Below are positions 1-7,494 of a DNA stretch of 64,000 nucleotides, in pieces; the first letter of the stretch is position 1; every line of letters begins with the position of its first letter. This DNA is from UBA9732 sp052170315. GTDB lineage: Bacteria; Spirochaetota; Spirochaetia; Sphaerochaetales; Sphaerochaetaceae. Location: contig JBQNAT010000001.1 in the NCBI GenBank assembly GCA_052170315.1, positions 148,406-212,405 on the forward strand. The letters run 5' to 3'. The notes under the pieces were generated by a model that was not told where the DNA came from, did not search any database, and saw only the letters and a list, made by a program, of their open reading frames with translations. A program made the translations under genes and the position numbers.

Positions 1-449
1 TCACAGATGTAGACATAGTCTGCGTCTTCGGGGATATCAAGATTCGAGCAGTCAGGAACATAGGTATAGTTCTTATCTTTGGAGGAAGCGGCAACAATAA
101 CTTCACCGACCTTCTTAGCCTCTGCTATTGCTTTCTTTGACCAGGCACCGGTTTCAATGTAAACGGCTTTTTTGTTCTTCATAAGATTCATAGGAATCAT
201 TGAGAACTGAAGGGTCGCGCCGCCCTGAATGAACAGGACCTTGTAGTTGTCCGGGATGCCCATCAAATCTCTCAGGTCTTTCTCCGCATCATCAATTATC
301 TGCTGATAGACCTTTGACCTGTGGCTCATTTCCATAACACACATTCCGCTTCCACGATAGTTCATCATCTCATCACGAATCTCTTCCAGAACCGGTTCGG
401 GCATCATAGCCGGACCTGCCGAGAAATTGAATACACGATTGTACTTCAT
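1..449 (-). CDS. serC: Phosphoserine aminotransferase, C-terminus cut by window edge
   Basis: The minus strand from 449 to the window edge reads about 149 codons beginning MKYNRVFNFSAGPAMMPEPV, followed by the SHRSK stretch and the QGGAT and GAWSKKA motifs typical of the SerC PLP-dependent aminotransferases. SerC converts 3-phosphohydroxypyruvate and glutamate to phosphoserine in serine (and pyridoxal phosphate) synthesis in the cytoplasm. Only the N-terminal part is present; the PLP-binding lysine lies beyond the window. The start has a GGAGG site 5-6 bases upstream. The gene is divergent from the MATE exporter at 742 and has its own promoter-like region. Confidence 0.93.
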   Translation of the reverse strand, partial: MKYNRVFNFSAGPAMMPEPVLEEIRDEMMNYRGSGMCVMEMSHRSKVYQQIIDDAEKDLRDLMGIPDNYKVLFIQGGATLQFSMIPMNLMKNKKAVYIETGAWSKKAIAEAKKVGEVIVAASSKDKNYTYVPDCSNLDIPEDADYVYIC

Positions 450-507
450 ATAATCCTCCGGGTGATTACCAAAAGCCCATGCTTTGTGGCAGTCCATAGT
501 TGTTCTT

Positions 508-535
508 ATTTTAAGACTACACCCTGTTGCAACAA
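508..535 (-). promoter_or_regulatory. Candidate serC promoter with tandem GCAACAAAAC repeat
   Basis: On the minus strand TTGTTG and TAAAAT are separated by 16 bases, about 50 bases upstream of the serC start. The -35 box lies in a 10-base tandem repeat (GCAACAAAAC/GCAACAAAAA on the plus strand, 529-548), which could be an operator. Seen by eye only. Confidence 0.4.
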
Positions 536-643
536 AACGCAACAAAAAAATGAGTAAAAAAACGCAAAAACGGGCATAAAAACGGTACTTAAAATAAAGT
601 AGAACTATTACAAAAACGATTTACAAAACTGATTTTAAAAAAC

Positions 644-672
644 AAAAAGCAACTGCCTAAAAAGCAACTGCC
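644..672 (+). repeat. 14-bp direct repeat AAAAAGCAACTGCC x2
   Basis: The 14-mer AAAAAGCAACTGCC occurs at 644-657 and again at 659-672, 70-100 bases upstream of the MATE exporter start. The rest of the 450-741 spacer is AT-rich. I see no recognisable riboswitch there. Confidence 0.75.
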
Positions 673-741
673 GCATACCTTCCTACGGAAACGGATAAAG
701 AATATACTTGGCATATTAAGGCAAGGTATTTAAGGCGGAAT

Positions 742-2127
742 ATGAGTGCAGTGTTGAAATTCGGAAGGAAATCGGAAGTTGATATGACAAAAGGCGCAAT
801 ATTCCCTCAGTTAATCAGCTTTGCGCTGCCTCTTTTTCTTGGCAGCCTTTTCCAGCAGCTTTACAATACTGTGGATACATGGGTTGTGGGTAACTTCGTC
901 GGTAAAAACTCTTTCTCCGCGGTAGGAACGCTTGCATCTGTAACAAACCTTGTAATCAGCTTTTTCATGGGCTTCTCAAGCGGCGCCAGCGTGATTATTT
1001 CACACTACTTCGGGGCAAAAGACAGCGAAAACGTAAACCGTACAACTCATACTTTTCTTGCAGTGACACTGATAATGTGCGCGGTGCTCACCTTCTTTGG
1101 CCTTGCCATAATACCGGTCATGCTCAGTATCCTGAAGTCCCCTGCCGAGGTTGCCGCTGAACAGCGAATCTATCTTTCAATTTATTTCGGTGGCGTTTCG
1201 GGGCTTCTTATATACAACATGGGCTCTGCAGTACTCAGGGCAATCGGGGATTCCACAAACCCGTTTTTATTCCTTGCAGTGTCAGCACTGCTGAACACAG
1301 GTCTGGACCTTCTCTTTGTAATAGTTTTCAAAATGGGAACGGCGGGCGTTGCCTACGCAACAATCATTTCCCAGATGATATCGGCTATTCTGGTAATGAC
1401 AGTCCTTTTCAGAACACATACCAGCGTAAAAATAAATCTTAAGAAGTTAAAGATTTACGGATACATTCTGAAAAAGATACTCAAAGTTGGGTTGCCTTCA
1501 GCGCTTCAGATGTCCATAACATCGTTTTCCAACATTTTCGTGCAGTCCTATATCAACTATTTCGGAGCCGATGTAATGGGCGGCTGGACAGCCTATATAA
1601 AGGTTGACCAGCTGGTGCTGCTGCCCATGCAGTCAATCGCTTTGGGAACTCAGACATTTGTAGGGCAGAACCTTGGACTGGGACAGGCTGAAAGGGCGCG
1701 CAGGGGAGTAAGAATTTCCCTTATCATGTCACTGATTGCGACCTCTGCTCTTATTTCTCTGGTCATCCCTCTTGCGAAACAGATAGTCGAGCTTTTCATA
1801 GGCTATGCGGAAAACGGAGTTATCTTCTACGGGACAATGTTCCTTACCTATCTTACTCCCGCATACCTGCTTCCCTGCTTCAATCAGATTTACGCCGGAG
1901 CCCTGAGAGGCTCGGGAGTCTCCGGCATTCCTATGGGAGCCATGCTGTTTTCCTTTGTCTTCTTCAGGCAGATTTATCTCTACCTGGTTTCGCGCTTTGT
2001 CAGTAACACAATTCTGCCAATAGCAATGGGCTATCCGGCAGGCTGGCTTGTATGCAGCCTGATACTGATATTTTTTTACAGAATATTTTTTACGGACGAA
2101 AAGCTGAAAAAAAGCGCCCTTGTATGA
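742..2127 (+). CDS. MATE family multidrug/cation antiporter
   Basis: A 461-residue polytopic membrane protein with about twelve hydrophobic segments. It opens with FALPLFLGSLFQQLYNTVDT and VGNFVGKNSFSAVG, the conserved first helices of the MATE family (NorM/DinF/MepA branch). MATE proteins expel drugs or metabolites in exchange for Na+ or H+. The length is normal for the family. The start is preceded by AAGGCGGA. The gene stands alone, divergent from serC, and ends at a GC-rich hairpin. The substrate cannot be told from sequence. Confidence 0.93.
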   Translation: MSAVLKFGRKSEVDMTKGAIFPQLISFALPLFLGSLFQQLYNTVDTWVVGNFVGKNSFSAVGTLASVTNLVISFFMGFSSGASVIISHYFGAKDSENVNRTTHTFLAVTLIMCAVLTFFGLAIIPVMLSILKSPAEVAAEQRIYLSIYFGGVSGLLIYNMGSAVLRAIGDSTNPFLFLAVSALLNTGLDLLFVIVFKMGTAGVAYATIISQMISAILVMTVLFRTHTSVKINLKKLKIYGYILKKILKVGLPSALQMSITSFSNIFVQSYINYFGADVMGGWTAYIKVDQLVLLPMQSIALGTQTFVGQNLGLGQAERARRGVRISLIMSLIATSALISLVIPLAKQIVELFIGYAENGVIFYGTMFLTYLTPAYLLPCFNQIYAGALRGSGVSGIPMGAMLFSFVFFRQIYLYLVSRFVSNTILPIAMGYPAGWLVCSLILIFFYRIFFTDEKLKKSALV

Positions 2128-2128
2128 A

Positions 2129-2148
2129 CGGCGGAATAAAGTCCGCCG
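2129..2148 (+). terminator. Hairpin after MATE gene
   Basis: CGGCGGA and TCCGCCG form a 7-bp stem around a 6-base loop directly after the MATE stop codon. It is followed by AACTTTGTTTATTT, a weak T-rich tail. It sits just before the convergent secreted-protein gene. Confidence 0.55.
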
Positions 2149-2156
2149 AACTTTGT

Positions 2157-3317
2157 TTATTTAATTGTCAGTGTTACCGGGGTTTTCCACACGTTGCCGT
2201 CGCTGTCAGTCACAACAATGTTCGCGTTTACGGCAGAACCGGAATCTCCGTTTGCAACAACAGTGAAGGAACCTGTCTTTGACAGCTCTTCCCCTAAGTT
2301 GCGGGAATAAAGAGTGCCCGTAAGAACCTTAAGGCTGTTTTCATCTTCCGGTACAAGTTCAACGCTTATGCTTCCCGTATTCATGTTGCCCTGATTTGCA
2401 ACAGTGAAGCCAAGCTTAACCTGCGTTCCGGCAGGGACAGCCATGTCCTTGTAATACCTTACGTAAATATCCGAAACCTTGACGCTCTTCCACTTCGCGG
2501 TGTAACTTGCGCTTTTTCCGGGCTCCATTTTAGCCAAGTCGTCAGCCTCATTGCCTTTGGCATCATACCAGCCCATGAAAACATAGCTTTCATCCGGAGC
2601 CGTCAGCTCAGGAGCGGAAACCTCATCCCCGTCATTGAAAACTTCGGTGGAAGTAACCGTATCGCTGAAACGAACCCCTTTTTTATAAACGGCGTAAAGC
2701 GTCTGGTCAGTATAGGGCATTGCGATTTCAGAACCCGCCTCGTATTCGACCCGGTCAGGCATTGTGCCCCAGCCTGCAAAAACCCCGTCGCTTAAATCCG
2801 AAGAACCGACAGCTGGAAGAGTGACTGTCTTTCCCGGTTCCGTACTGATGCTGTATCGGTAGCTGAAGTAGCTGTAGCAGTCTTCATTAGTTTCCACTTC
2901 TCTGGAGAAAGTCAAAGCAGGGCTGTAATAGCGGCTGTTGGAATAGAGCCATGAAGCAAAAGCTTTCTTTGCCTCCCCCTCTTCTTCGGCAAGAAGCCTT
3001 GAAACAAGGGTTTCTGTCTGTTCAGCCGTTATAACGGGATACTCAAGACTCCTAAGCATCGCCTTCGCGTCAAAGTAATCGTCCGCATTATTTTTTGAAT
3101 AGGCCTCTTCCATCTTTGAATAAATGGATTCGTATTGTGACTTATATAAGGAAACCTCATCTTCGTAGGAACTCATTACGGTTTCAAAGGAAGCGTTCTC
3201 AAAATCCAGGGAACCGAAATCCGAAGTTTTCTCCGAAACGGCTTCTGCATAGACCGCAAAAGAAAATACCGTAAGAATAAGTAACGCTGCTGTGATAATT
3301 CTGATTTTGTGTTTCAT
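2157..3317 (-). CDS. Secreted protein with InlB/Flg_new-type repeats
   Basis: A 386-residue protein with a clear N-terminal signal peptide (a hydrophobic run ending in VYA, about residues 8-24). Residues 25-130 are acidic and helical. The middle (about 150-270) holds two units ending in FAGWG...LYAVY and FMGWYD...YTAKW. This is the pattern of the Listeria-Bacteroides (Flg_new/InlB B) repeat found on secreted and surface proteins. The last 110 residues look like a CARDB-type beta-sandwich (VANQGNMNTGSI). The start is preceded by GGAGAGG. The function is unknown; an exported, probably surface or periplasmic protein is likely. Confidence 0.8.
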   Translation of the reverse strand: MKHKIRIITAALLILTVFSFAVYAEAVSEKTSDFGSLDFENASFETVMSSYEDEVSLYKSQYESIYSKMEEAYSKNNADDYFDAKAMLRSLEYPVITAEQTETLVSRLLAEEEGEAKKAFASWLYSNSRYYSPALTFSREVETNEDCYSYFSYRYSISTEPGKTVTLPAVGSSDLSDGVFAGWGTMPDRVEYEAGSEIAMPYTDQTLYAVYKKGVRFSDTVTSTEVFNDGDEVSAPELTAPDESYVFMGWYDAKGNEADDLAKMEPGKSASYTAKWKSVKVSDIYVRYYKDMAVPAGTQVKLGFTVANQGNMNTGSISVELVPEDENSLKVLTGTLYSRNLGEELSKTGSFTVVANGDSGSAVNANIVVTDSDGNVWKTPVTLTIK

Positions 3318-3399
3318 GTAAATTACCTCTCCTGTCCTGAATATAGCCTAAGAAAGACGTACTTAAAACAGGAACAGCCGATTTAACACATTTCTTCAT

Positions 3400-3442
3400 A
3401 AAAACAAAAACCGAACCGGGTCAAAAGACCTGAAATCCGGTT
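3400..3442 (-). terminator. Terminator of the tldD-tldE operon
   Basis: On the minus strand AACCGG and CCGGTT pair around an inner GGTC/GACC element. They are followed by CGGTTTTTGTTTTT, a good T-tract, just downstream of the tldE stop. Confidence 0.65.
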
Positions 3443-3491
3443 TTGTATTTATTTGTATTTAAAAGTTCAAAAATTCAACAATTAATGCGTA

Positions 3492-4790
3492 TTATTTGCC
3501 GGAAACAACAAGCCCGTCAACGCAGACATAAGGTATAACGGTAGTGCCGTCTGCCACAGTCTCGGAAGAGATGCTTCTGATATCCATCAGCATCTTGGCA
3601 AGATTTCCGTTAATCATAAGCTCGCTGACAGCGCCCTTTATCCTGCCCCCTTCAATGTAGAAGCTGTTTTTAGCAACGCCTGAAAAGTCTCCGTTTGTGC
3701 CGGGCGTTCCGCCGGAGAACCTTCCGATGATTATACCCTTGTCTATTCCCGTGATGATGGATTCAAGACTCTCGTCTCCCGCTTTAACAACTACATCGGA
3801 AGAGGAATTCTTTGAAACACGTCTTTTTGTCTTCTTCGCGGCATAAAGCCCGATTGTGAAGTTTTTAAGGATGCCGTTCTCAATTATCGGAAGTTCCTCT
3901 GTCCTGAAGCCGTCCGCCGTATAGCGTTCACCCGCGACAATCCTTGGGTCATAAGAATTTAAAGCCACACTAAGCCTGGAAGAAGCGACCCTTTTTCCAA
4001 GTTTGTTCTTCCATATACTGGTTCCGTCTATAAGAACTCCGTCAGAGATGAAACACGACTGAACAAAAGAAAGGAACTCCGTGAAACATTCGGGAGTGAA
4101 AACAACCGGCCCTTCAAATTTTCCTTCAATACTTATCTGTTCAAGTTGCTTCTGGGCGCTGTCCAGACGATATCTGAAACCGCCCATATCAATGAATTTT
4201 CCGTCAAGAGACTTTGTATTTACCATTACATAGTCAAGGCTGGTGGTTTTATCCCCGTCATGGGCGGAAAACTCAACCATTACGCCGTACAAACCGTAAT
4301 TCCGCTCAAAATCAACGCCGTTGGAGTTTCTGAAAAGAGTATTGTTTCTTACATATTCTCCTATGACCGACAGAATCTGAATCTTCGGGTATCCTGCTTT
4401 TATGTCGGAAACAAGCTCGTTTATCCTTTCAAAAAATCTGTCAAAATCAGGCTTAAGGCATCCCTGTCTGAATTTTGCTGCTTCCTGCTCGGGGGAAATA
4501 TCATGGGCGCTGTCTCTTACTGCGGACTCCGCGGAAAGAACTGCCGAACCCGCAAGCTCGTCAAGACCTCTGTCCGAAAAATCATTGCCGTGAACTATTC
4601 CGTTCTTTCCCGCCTTGAACGCGGAAACTGTCGCGCTGTTGTCGAAAAGCGTCCTGAAAAGCGAGAATTCACCGTTTTCCGCAGTAAGCTCGCGTGTTTC
4701 CTTTTGCGCGATGTAATAGGAATATTTTGTTATGCCCCTGGCCGTCAGGCTCTGTTCAATCTTACCGGCCGCATTTCTAATGTTCTTCAT
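3492..4790 (-). CDS. tldE: TldE/PmbA family protein, partner of TldD
   Basis: A 432-residue protein of the PmbA/TldE family. Recognisable parts are the central PVVFTPECFTEFLSF region, IDGTSIWKNKLGKRV, and the C-terminal SGGTPGTNGDFSGVAKNSFYIE stretch. TldE pairs with TldD to form a heterodimeric metalloprotease that degrades unfolded or peptide substrates and matures modified peptides such as microcin B17. TldE carries no HExxxH and is the non-catalytic half. It lies 11 bases after the tldD stop in the same operon, with GGAGG before its start. No modified-peptide precursor is visible nearby, so general peptide turnover is the safer reading. Confidence 0.93.
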   Translation of the reverse strand: MKNIRNAAGKIEQSLTARGITKYSYYIAQKETRELTAENGEFSLFRTLFDNSATVSAFKAGKNGIVHGNDFSDRGLDELAGSAVLSAESAVRDSAHDISPEQEAAKFRQGCLKPDFDRFFERINELVSDIKAGYPKIQILSVIGEYVRNNTLFRNSNGVDFERNYGLYGVMVEFSAHDGDKTTSLDYVMVNTKSLDGKFIDMGGFRYRLDSAQKQLEQISIEGKFEGPVVFTPECFTEFLSFVQSCFISDGVLIDGTSIWKNKLGKRVASSRLSVALNSYDPRIVAGERYTADGFRTEELPIIENGILKNFTIGLYAAKKTKRRVSKNSSSDVVVKAGDESLESIITGIDKGIIIGRFSGGTPGTNGDFSGVAKNSFYIEGGRIKGAVSELMINGNLAKMLMDIRSISSETVADGTTVIPYVCVDGLVVSGK

Positions 4791-4801
4791 GCTCTGCCTC
4801 C

Positions 4802-6190
4802 TTATCTTCCGCCAATCATAATCTTGCAGCGAAGCTCAGGTCCGCCAAGCCCCACCGGTATCATCTGCTTTTTTCCGCAGAAACCGCTGGAATTCCAGTT
4901 AACCTTGTCGGAAACCATATCAACCGTCTTAAGCATGTCAAAAGCAATACCCGAAACAGTTGTATCAAGTATTGCGCTTCCAAGCTTGCCCTTCTTTATC
5001 TCATAGCCCATAGTAACGCCGAACATGAACTCGCCTGTAAGGTCCGCCTGCCCGTTGTTGGTATCTATAAGGTAGTAGCCGTCGTCAATTGAGGAAATCA
5101 TATCCTCAAGTCTGTCGTGTCCGGGAAGGACAGCGGTATTCCTCATTCTTATGAGAGGTTCGTCAGAGAACATCCATGCCCTGGCATTGCCGCAGGGACG
5201 CACACCAAACTTTTCGGCAGACTCCCTGTTATGCATGAAGCCTTTGAGAATTCCATTCTCAATAAGAACGGCATCTGTGGCCTCCTGCCCCTCATCATCC
5301 ATGTAAATCGGAAGAGGAGCTTCCGTGCCCAAAGCCATATTCGCATAATCCGTCATGCTCACAAGGTCGGAGCCCACACGCTTGTTAAGGTTCGGCCCCG
5401 CGACAGAACCGCCAAGCACCAGATCCGCCTCAACAGTGTGCCCTACCGCCTCGTGGGCAAGCATACCTGAAAGCGAGCCGCCAAGTATGACAGTCTTGTA
5501 ACCGGCCTGCGCATAAACCCCGTTGACCTTATCCATCAGCTTTTTATAAAGATCCTCTATCTGAGGATACATCCACGAACTTTCCCTGAAATAGGTATCA
5601 AAGCTGCCTGAGCCGCCGAAGGTTTTAAAAAGCTCAAGAGGAACATTGTCCTTTTTGGACATTGCCGTCATCGTAACGTAAATATAACAGCGCGGATTGG
5701 TCATATGTCCGTCATTAGCATCTGAAGTGTAAATTATCTTGTCCTGAGAGTCCTCGGTGTAAACAACGGTGCGGCTTGCAAGATTCGGATAGGTTTTCAC
5801 AATGTAATCGTCAAGAGTCTTGCAGAACTCGATAATCCTTTTCTGCTCGAAATCAATTATATCCTTGTGAGCCGTGATAACGCCCCGGCCATATGACTTC
5901 TGCGGAGGAAGACCTTTCGGAGCATGGTCGTTAAGGAAAACGGCGTTCTGCGTAGCCGCTTTCAGCACGGAATCCGCAGCCGACTTTGAATATTCGGCCA
6001 TTGATGAGAAACCGTAGACCCCCTTGTTGTAAACGCGGGCATTCACGCCCCGGGTCTCGCTTCTGACGTTGCCTACGAGGTTCCCCTTCAAAAAAACAAC
6101 TCTCCGGTTACGGTTTTCCTGGCCCCTGAGAACGGTTTGCATCCCGTCCGCAAAAAGGCTCTTCTTTGTTTTAAGAATATCATTCAGCAT
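4802..6190 (-). CDS. tldD: TldD family zinc metalloprotease
   Basis: A 462-residue TldD. The zinc site HEAVGH is at residues 246-251, in the family context of GGSLSGMLAHEAVGHTVEAD. Also seen are the downstream SVAGPNLNKRVGS, the NARAWMFSDEPLIRMRNT motif, and the C-terminal GGPELRCKIMIGG. It is the catalytic half of the TldD/TldE protease. The start is preceded by AGGAG and the gene leads the tldD-tldE operon. The region upstream (6191-6310) is shared with the divergent glycerophosphodiesterase operon. Confidence 0.95.
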   Translation of the reverse strand: MLNDILKTKKSLFADGMQTVLRGQENRNRRVVFLKGNLVGNVRSETRGVNARVYNKGVYGFSSMAEYSKSAADSVLKAATQNAVFLNDHAPKGLPPQKSYGRGVITAHKDIIDFEQKRIIEFCKTLDDYIVKTYPNLASRTVVYTEDSQDKIIYTSDANDGHMTNPRCYIYVTMTAMSKKDNVPLELFKTFGGSGSFDTYFRESSWMYPQIEDLYKKLMDKVNGVYAQAGYKTVILGGSLSGMLAHEAVGHTVEADLVLGGSVAGPNLNKRVGSDLVSMTDYANMALGTEAPLPIYMDDEGQEATDAVLIENGILKGFMHNRESAEKFGVRPCGNARAWMFSDEPLIRMRNTAVLPGHDRLEDMISSIDDGYYLIDTNNGQADLTGEFMFGVTMGYEIKKGKLGSAILDTTVSGIAFDMLKTVDMVSDKVNWNSSGFCGKKQMIPVGLGGPELRCKIMIGGR

Positions 6191-6245
6191 TTAAGCTCTC
6201 CTGTATCGGCATCTTCTTCTACCCGCCGTTTTTAAAGACAACACT

Positions 6246-6273
6246 TTGAATCCGGCATCTTTTATCTTATAAT
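6246..6273 (+). promoter_or_regulatory. Promoter of the diesterase-cyclase operon
   Basis: TTGAAT and a perfect TATAAT are separated by 16 bases, ending 37 bases before the first start codon of the operon (6311), which has its own AAGAAGG ribosome site. Confidence 0.6.
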
Positions 6274-6310
6274 ATATCGGTACAGAGACTAACAGACAAG
6301 AAGGTCATAA

Positions 6311-7030
6311 ATGAAAGTATTCGCGCACAGGGGTTTTTCCGGCAAATACCCCGAAAACACAATGCTCGCTTTCAGGCAGGCAATACTCGCCGGCGCCGAC
6401 GGCATAGAACTTGACATCCACGAAAGCAGCGACGGGAAACTGGTCATAATCCACGACGAAAACCTTATCCGCACCACGGGAATCAACGCGCAGGTATCCG
6501 ACCTGAGCCTTAAAAAACTCACATCCGTCAAGGCTTCCAGGACTATGGCCGAGTCTTTCGAGACCCCAATTCCCTCCTTTGAAGAGTTCTGCGATTTTGC
6601 GAAAAATGGCTCATTTATCACGAATGTTGAAATAAAAACGAACAACACCTGGTATCCGGACATTGAACGCAAAGCTGTAGAAATGGTCAAAGCCTTCGGC
6701 CTTGAAGACAGAATAATATTCTCATCCTTCAACTGGATATCTGTCATGAGGGCAAAGCAGATTGCTCCTGAAATACCGTGCGGCTTTCTGTACGAAGGCC
6801 AAAATCATATCCGTCTTGCGCAGGAAGCGAAAGAAGCCGGAATAGAATTCCTTCATCCCGACTTTACCCTGCTGGATGATATTACGGTGACGGAATGCGG
6901 GCAGAACGGCATAGGACTTAACGTATGGACAATAAATACGGAAGAAAGGCTGCGACAGCTGATAAAATGGAATGTAAACAGCACTATCACAAATTATCCT
7001 GATATGTGCCTTAAAATACTTGGGAGGTAA
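6311..7030 (+). CDS. Glycerophosphodiester phosphodiesterase
   Basis: A 239-residue GDPD TIM barrel. It begins MKVFAHRGFSGKYPENT, with the catalytic HRG and the PENT motif, then GADGIELDIHES (metal-binding E and D), IIHDENL (second catalytic His), and the late FSSFNW and NVWTINT motifs. All key residues are present and the length is typical of UgpQ/GlpQ cytoplasmic forms; there is no signal peptide. It would release glycerol-3-phosphate and an alcohol from glycerophosphodiesters. It heads a tight operon with the cyclic-nucleotide-binding protein (2 bases apart) and the cyclase fusion. Confidence 0.95.
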   Translation: MKVFAHRGFSGKYPENTMLAFRQAILAGADGIELDIHESSDGKLVIIHDENLIRTTGINAQVSDLSLKKLTSVKASRTMAESFETPIPSFEEFCDFAKNGSFITNVEIKTNNTWYPDIERKAVEMVKAFGLEDRIIFSSFNWISVMRAKQIAPEIPCGFLYEGQNHIRLAQEAKEAGIEFLHPDFTLLDDITVTECGQNGIGLNVWTINTEERLRQLIKWNVNSTITNYPDMCLKILGR

Positions 7031-7032
7031 AA

Positions 7033-7494
7033 ATGGAAACAATCAAATTCAAGAAAAATGAAGTGATTTTCAGTCAGGGAGATTACCCCAACTGCATGTA
7101 CGACATAGTAACAGGTACTGTAGGCATTTATCTGGACTACGGGGAAAAAACGCAGAAAGAACTTGCGCTGCTTCATGAAGGCGACTTTTTCGGAGAGATG
7201 GGACTTATTGATTCCTGCCTCAGAAGTGCGACGGCCATAGCTCTGGAGCCTAACACAATGGCAAAGCGCATAACCATAGAAGACTTCAGTTCCTACCTGA
7301 ACCAGAACCCCGCAAAGGTAGTAACCATAATGCAGCACATGGGAGACAGGCTCAGAAAACTTAGCAACGACTACCTTGAAGCCTGCAAGACAATAGACGA
7401 ATACCGCATAAGCGAAGAAAACAAAACGCCTAAGAGTCCATCGCTTCTTGCAAGACTGAAACACTTTTCCGAAGTAAGAAGAAAAAATAAATGA
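7033..7494 (+). CDS. Stand-alone cyclic-nucleotide-binding domain protein
   Basis: A 153-residue protein that is almost entirely one CRP/cNMP-binding beta-roll. It shows VIFSQGDYPNCMYDIVTGTVGIY, the phosphate-binding cassette FFGEMGLIDSCLRSATAIA (G-E-x-x-L and R-S/T-A), and a C-terminal helix. No helix-turn-helix follows, so it cannot act as a CRP-type DNA-binding factor by itself; the last 25 residues are basic. The next gene encodes a nucleotide cyclase and overlaps it by ATGA, so this is probably the cyclic nucleotide receptor of the operon (inference). The ribosome site GGGAGG precedes the start. Confidence 0.9.
   Translation: METIKFKKNEVIFSQGDYPNCMYDIVTGTVGIYLDYGEKTQKELALLHEGDFFGEMGLIDSCLRSATAIALEPNTMAKRITIEDFSSYLNQNPAKVVTIMQHMGDRLRKLSNDYLEACKTIDEYRISEENKTPKSPSLLARLKHFSEVRRKNK

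Noticed and set aside
450..741. Riboswitch before the MATE exporter
   Set aside because: MATE genes often have guanidine or similar riboswitches, but I find no matching conserved core here, only a 14-base direct repeat.
4146..5006. 286-codon plus-strand open frame
   Set aside because: It is antisense to tldE/tldD, which have full family motifs and ribosome sites. The plus frame shows no protein-like features.
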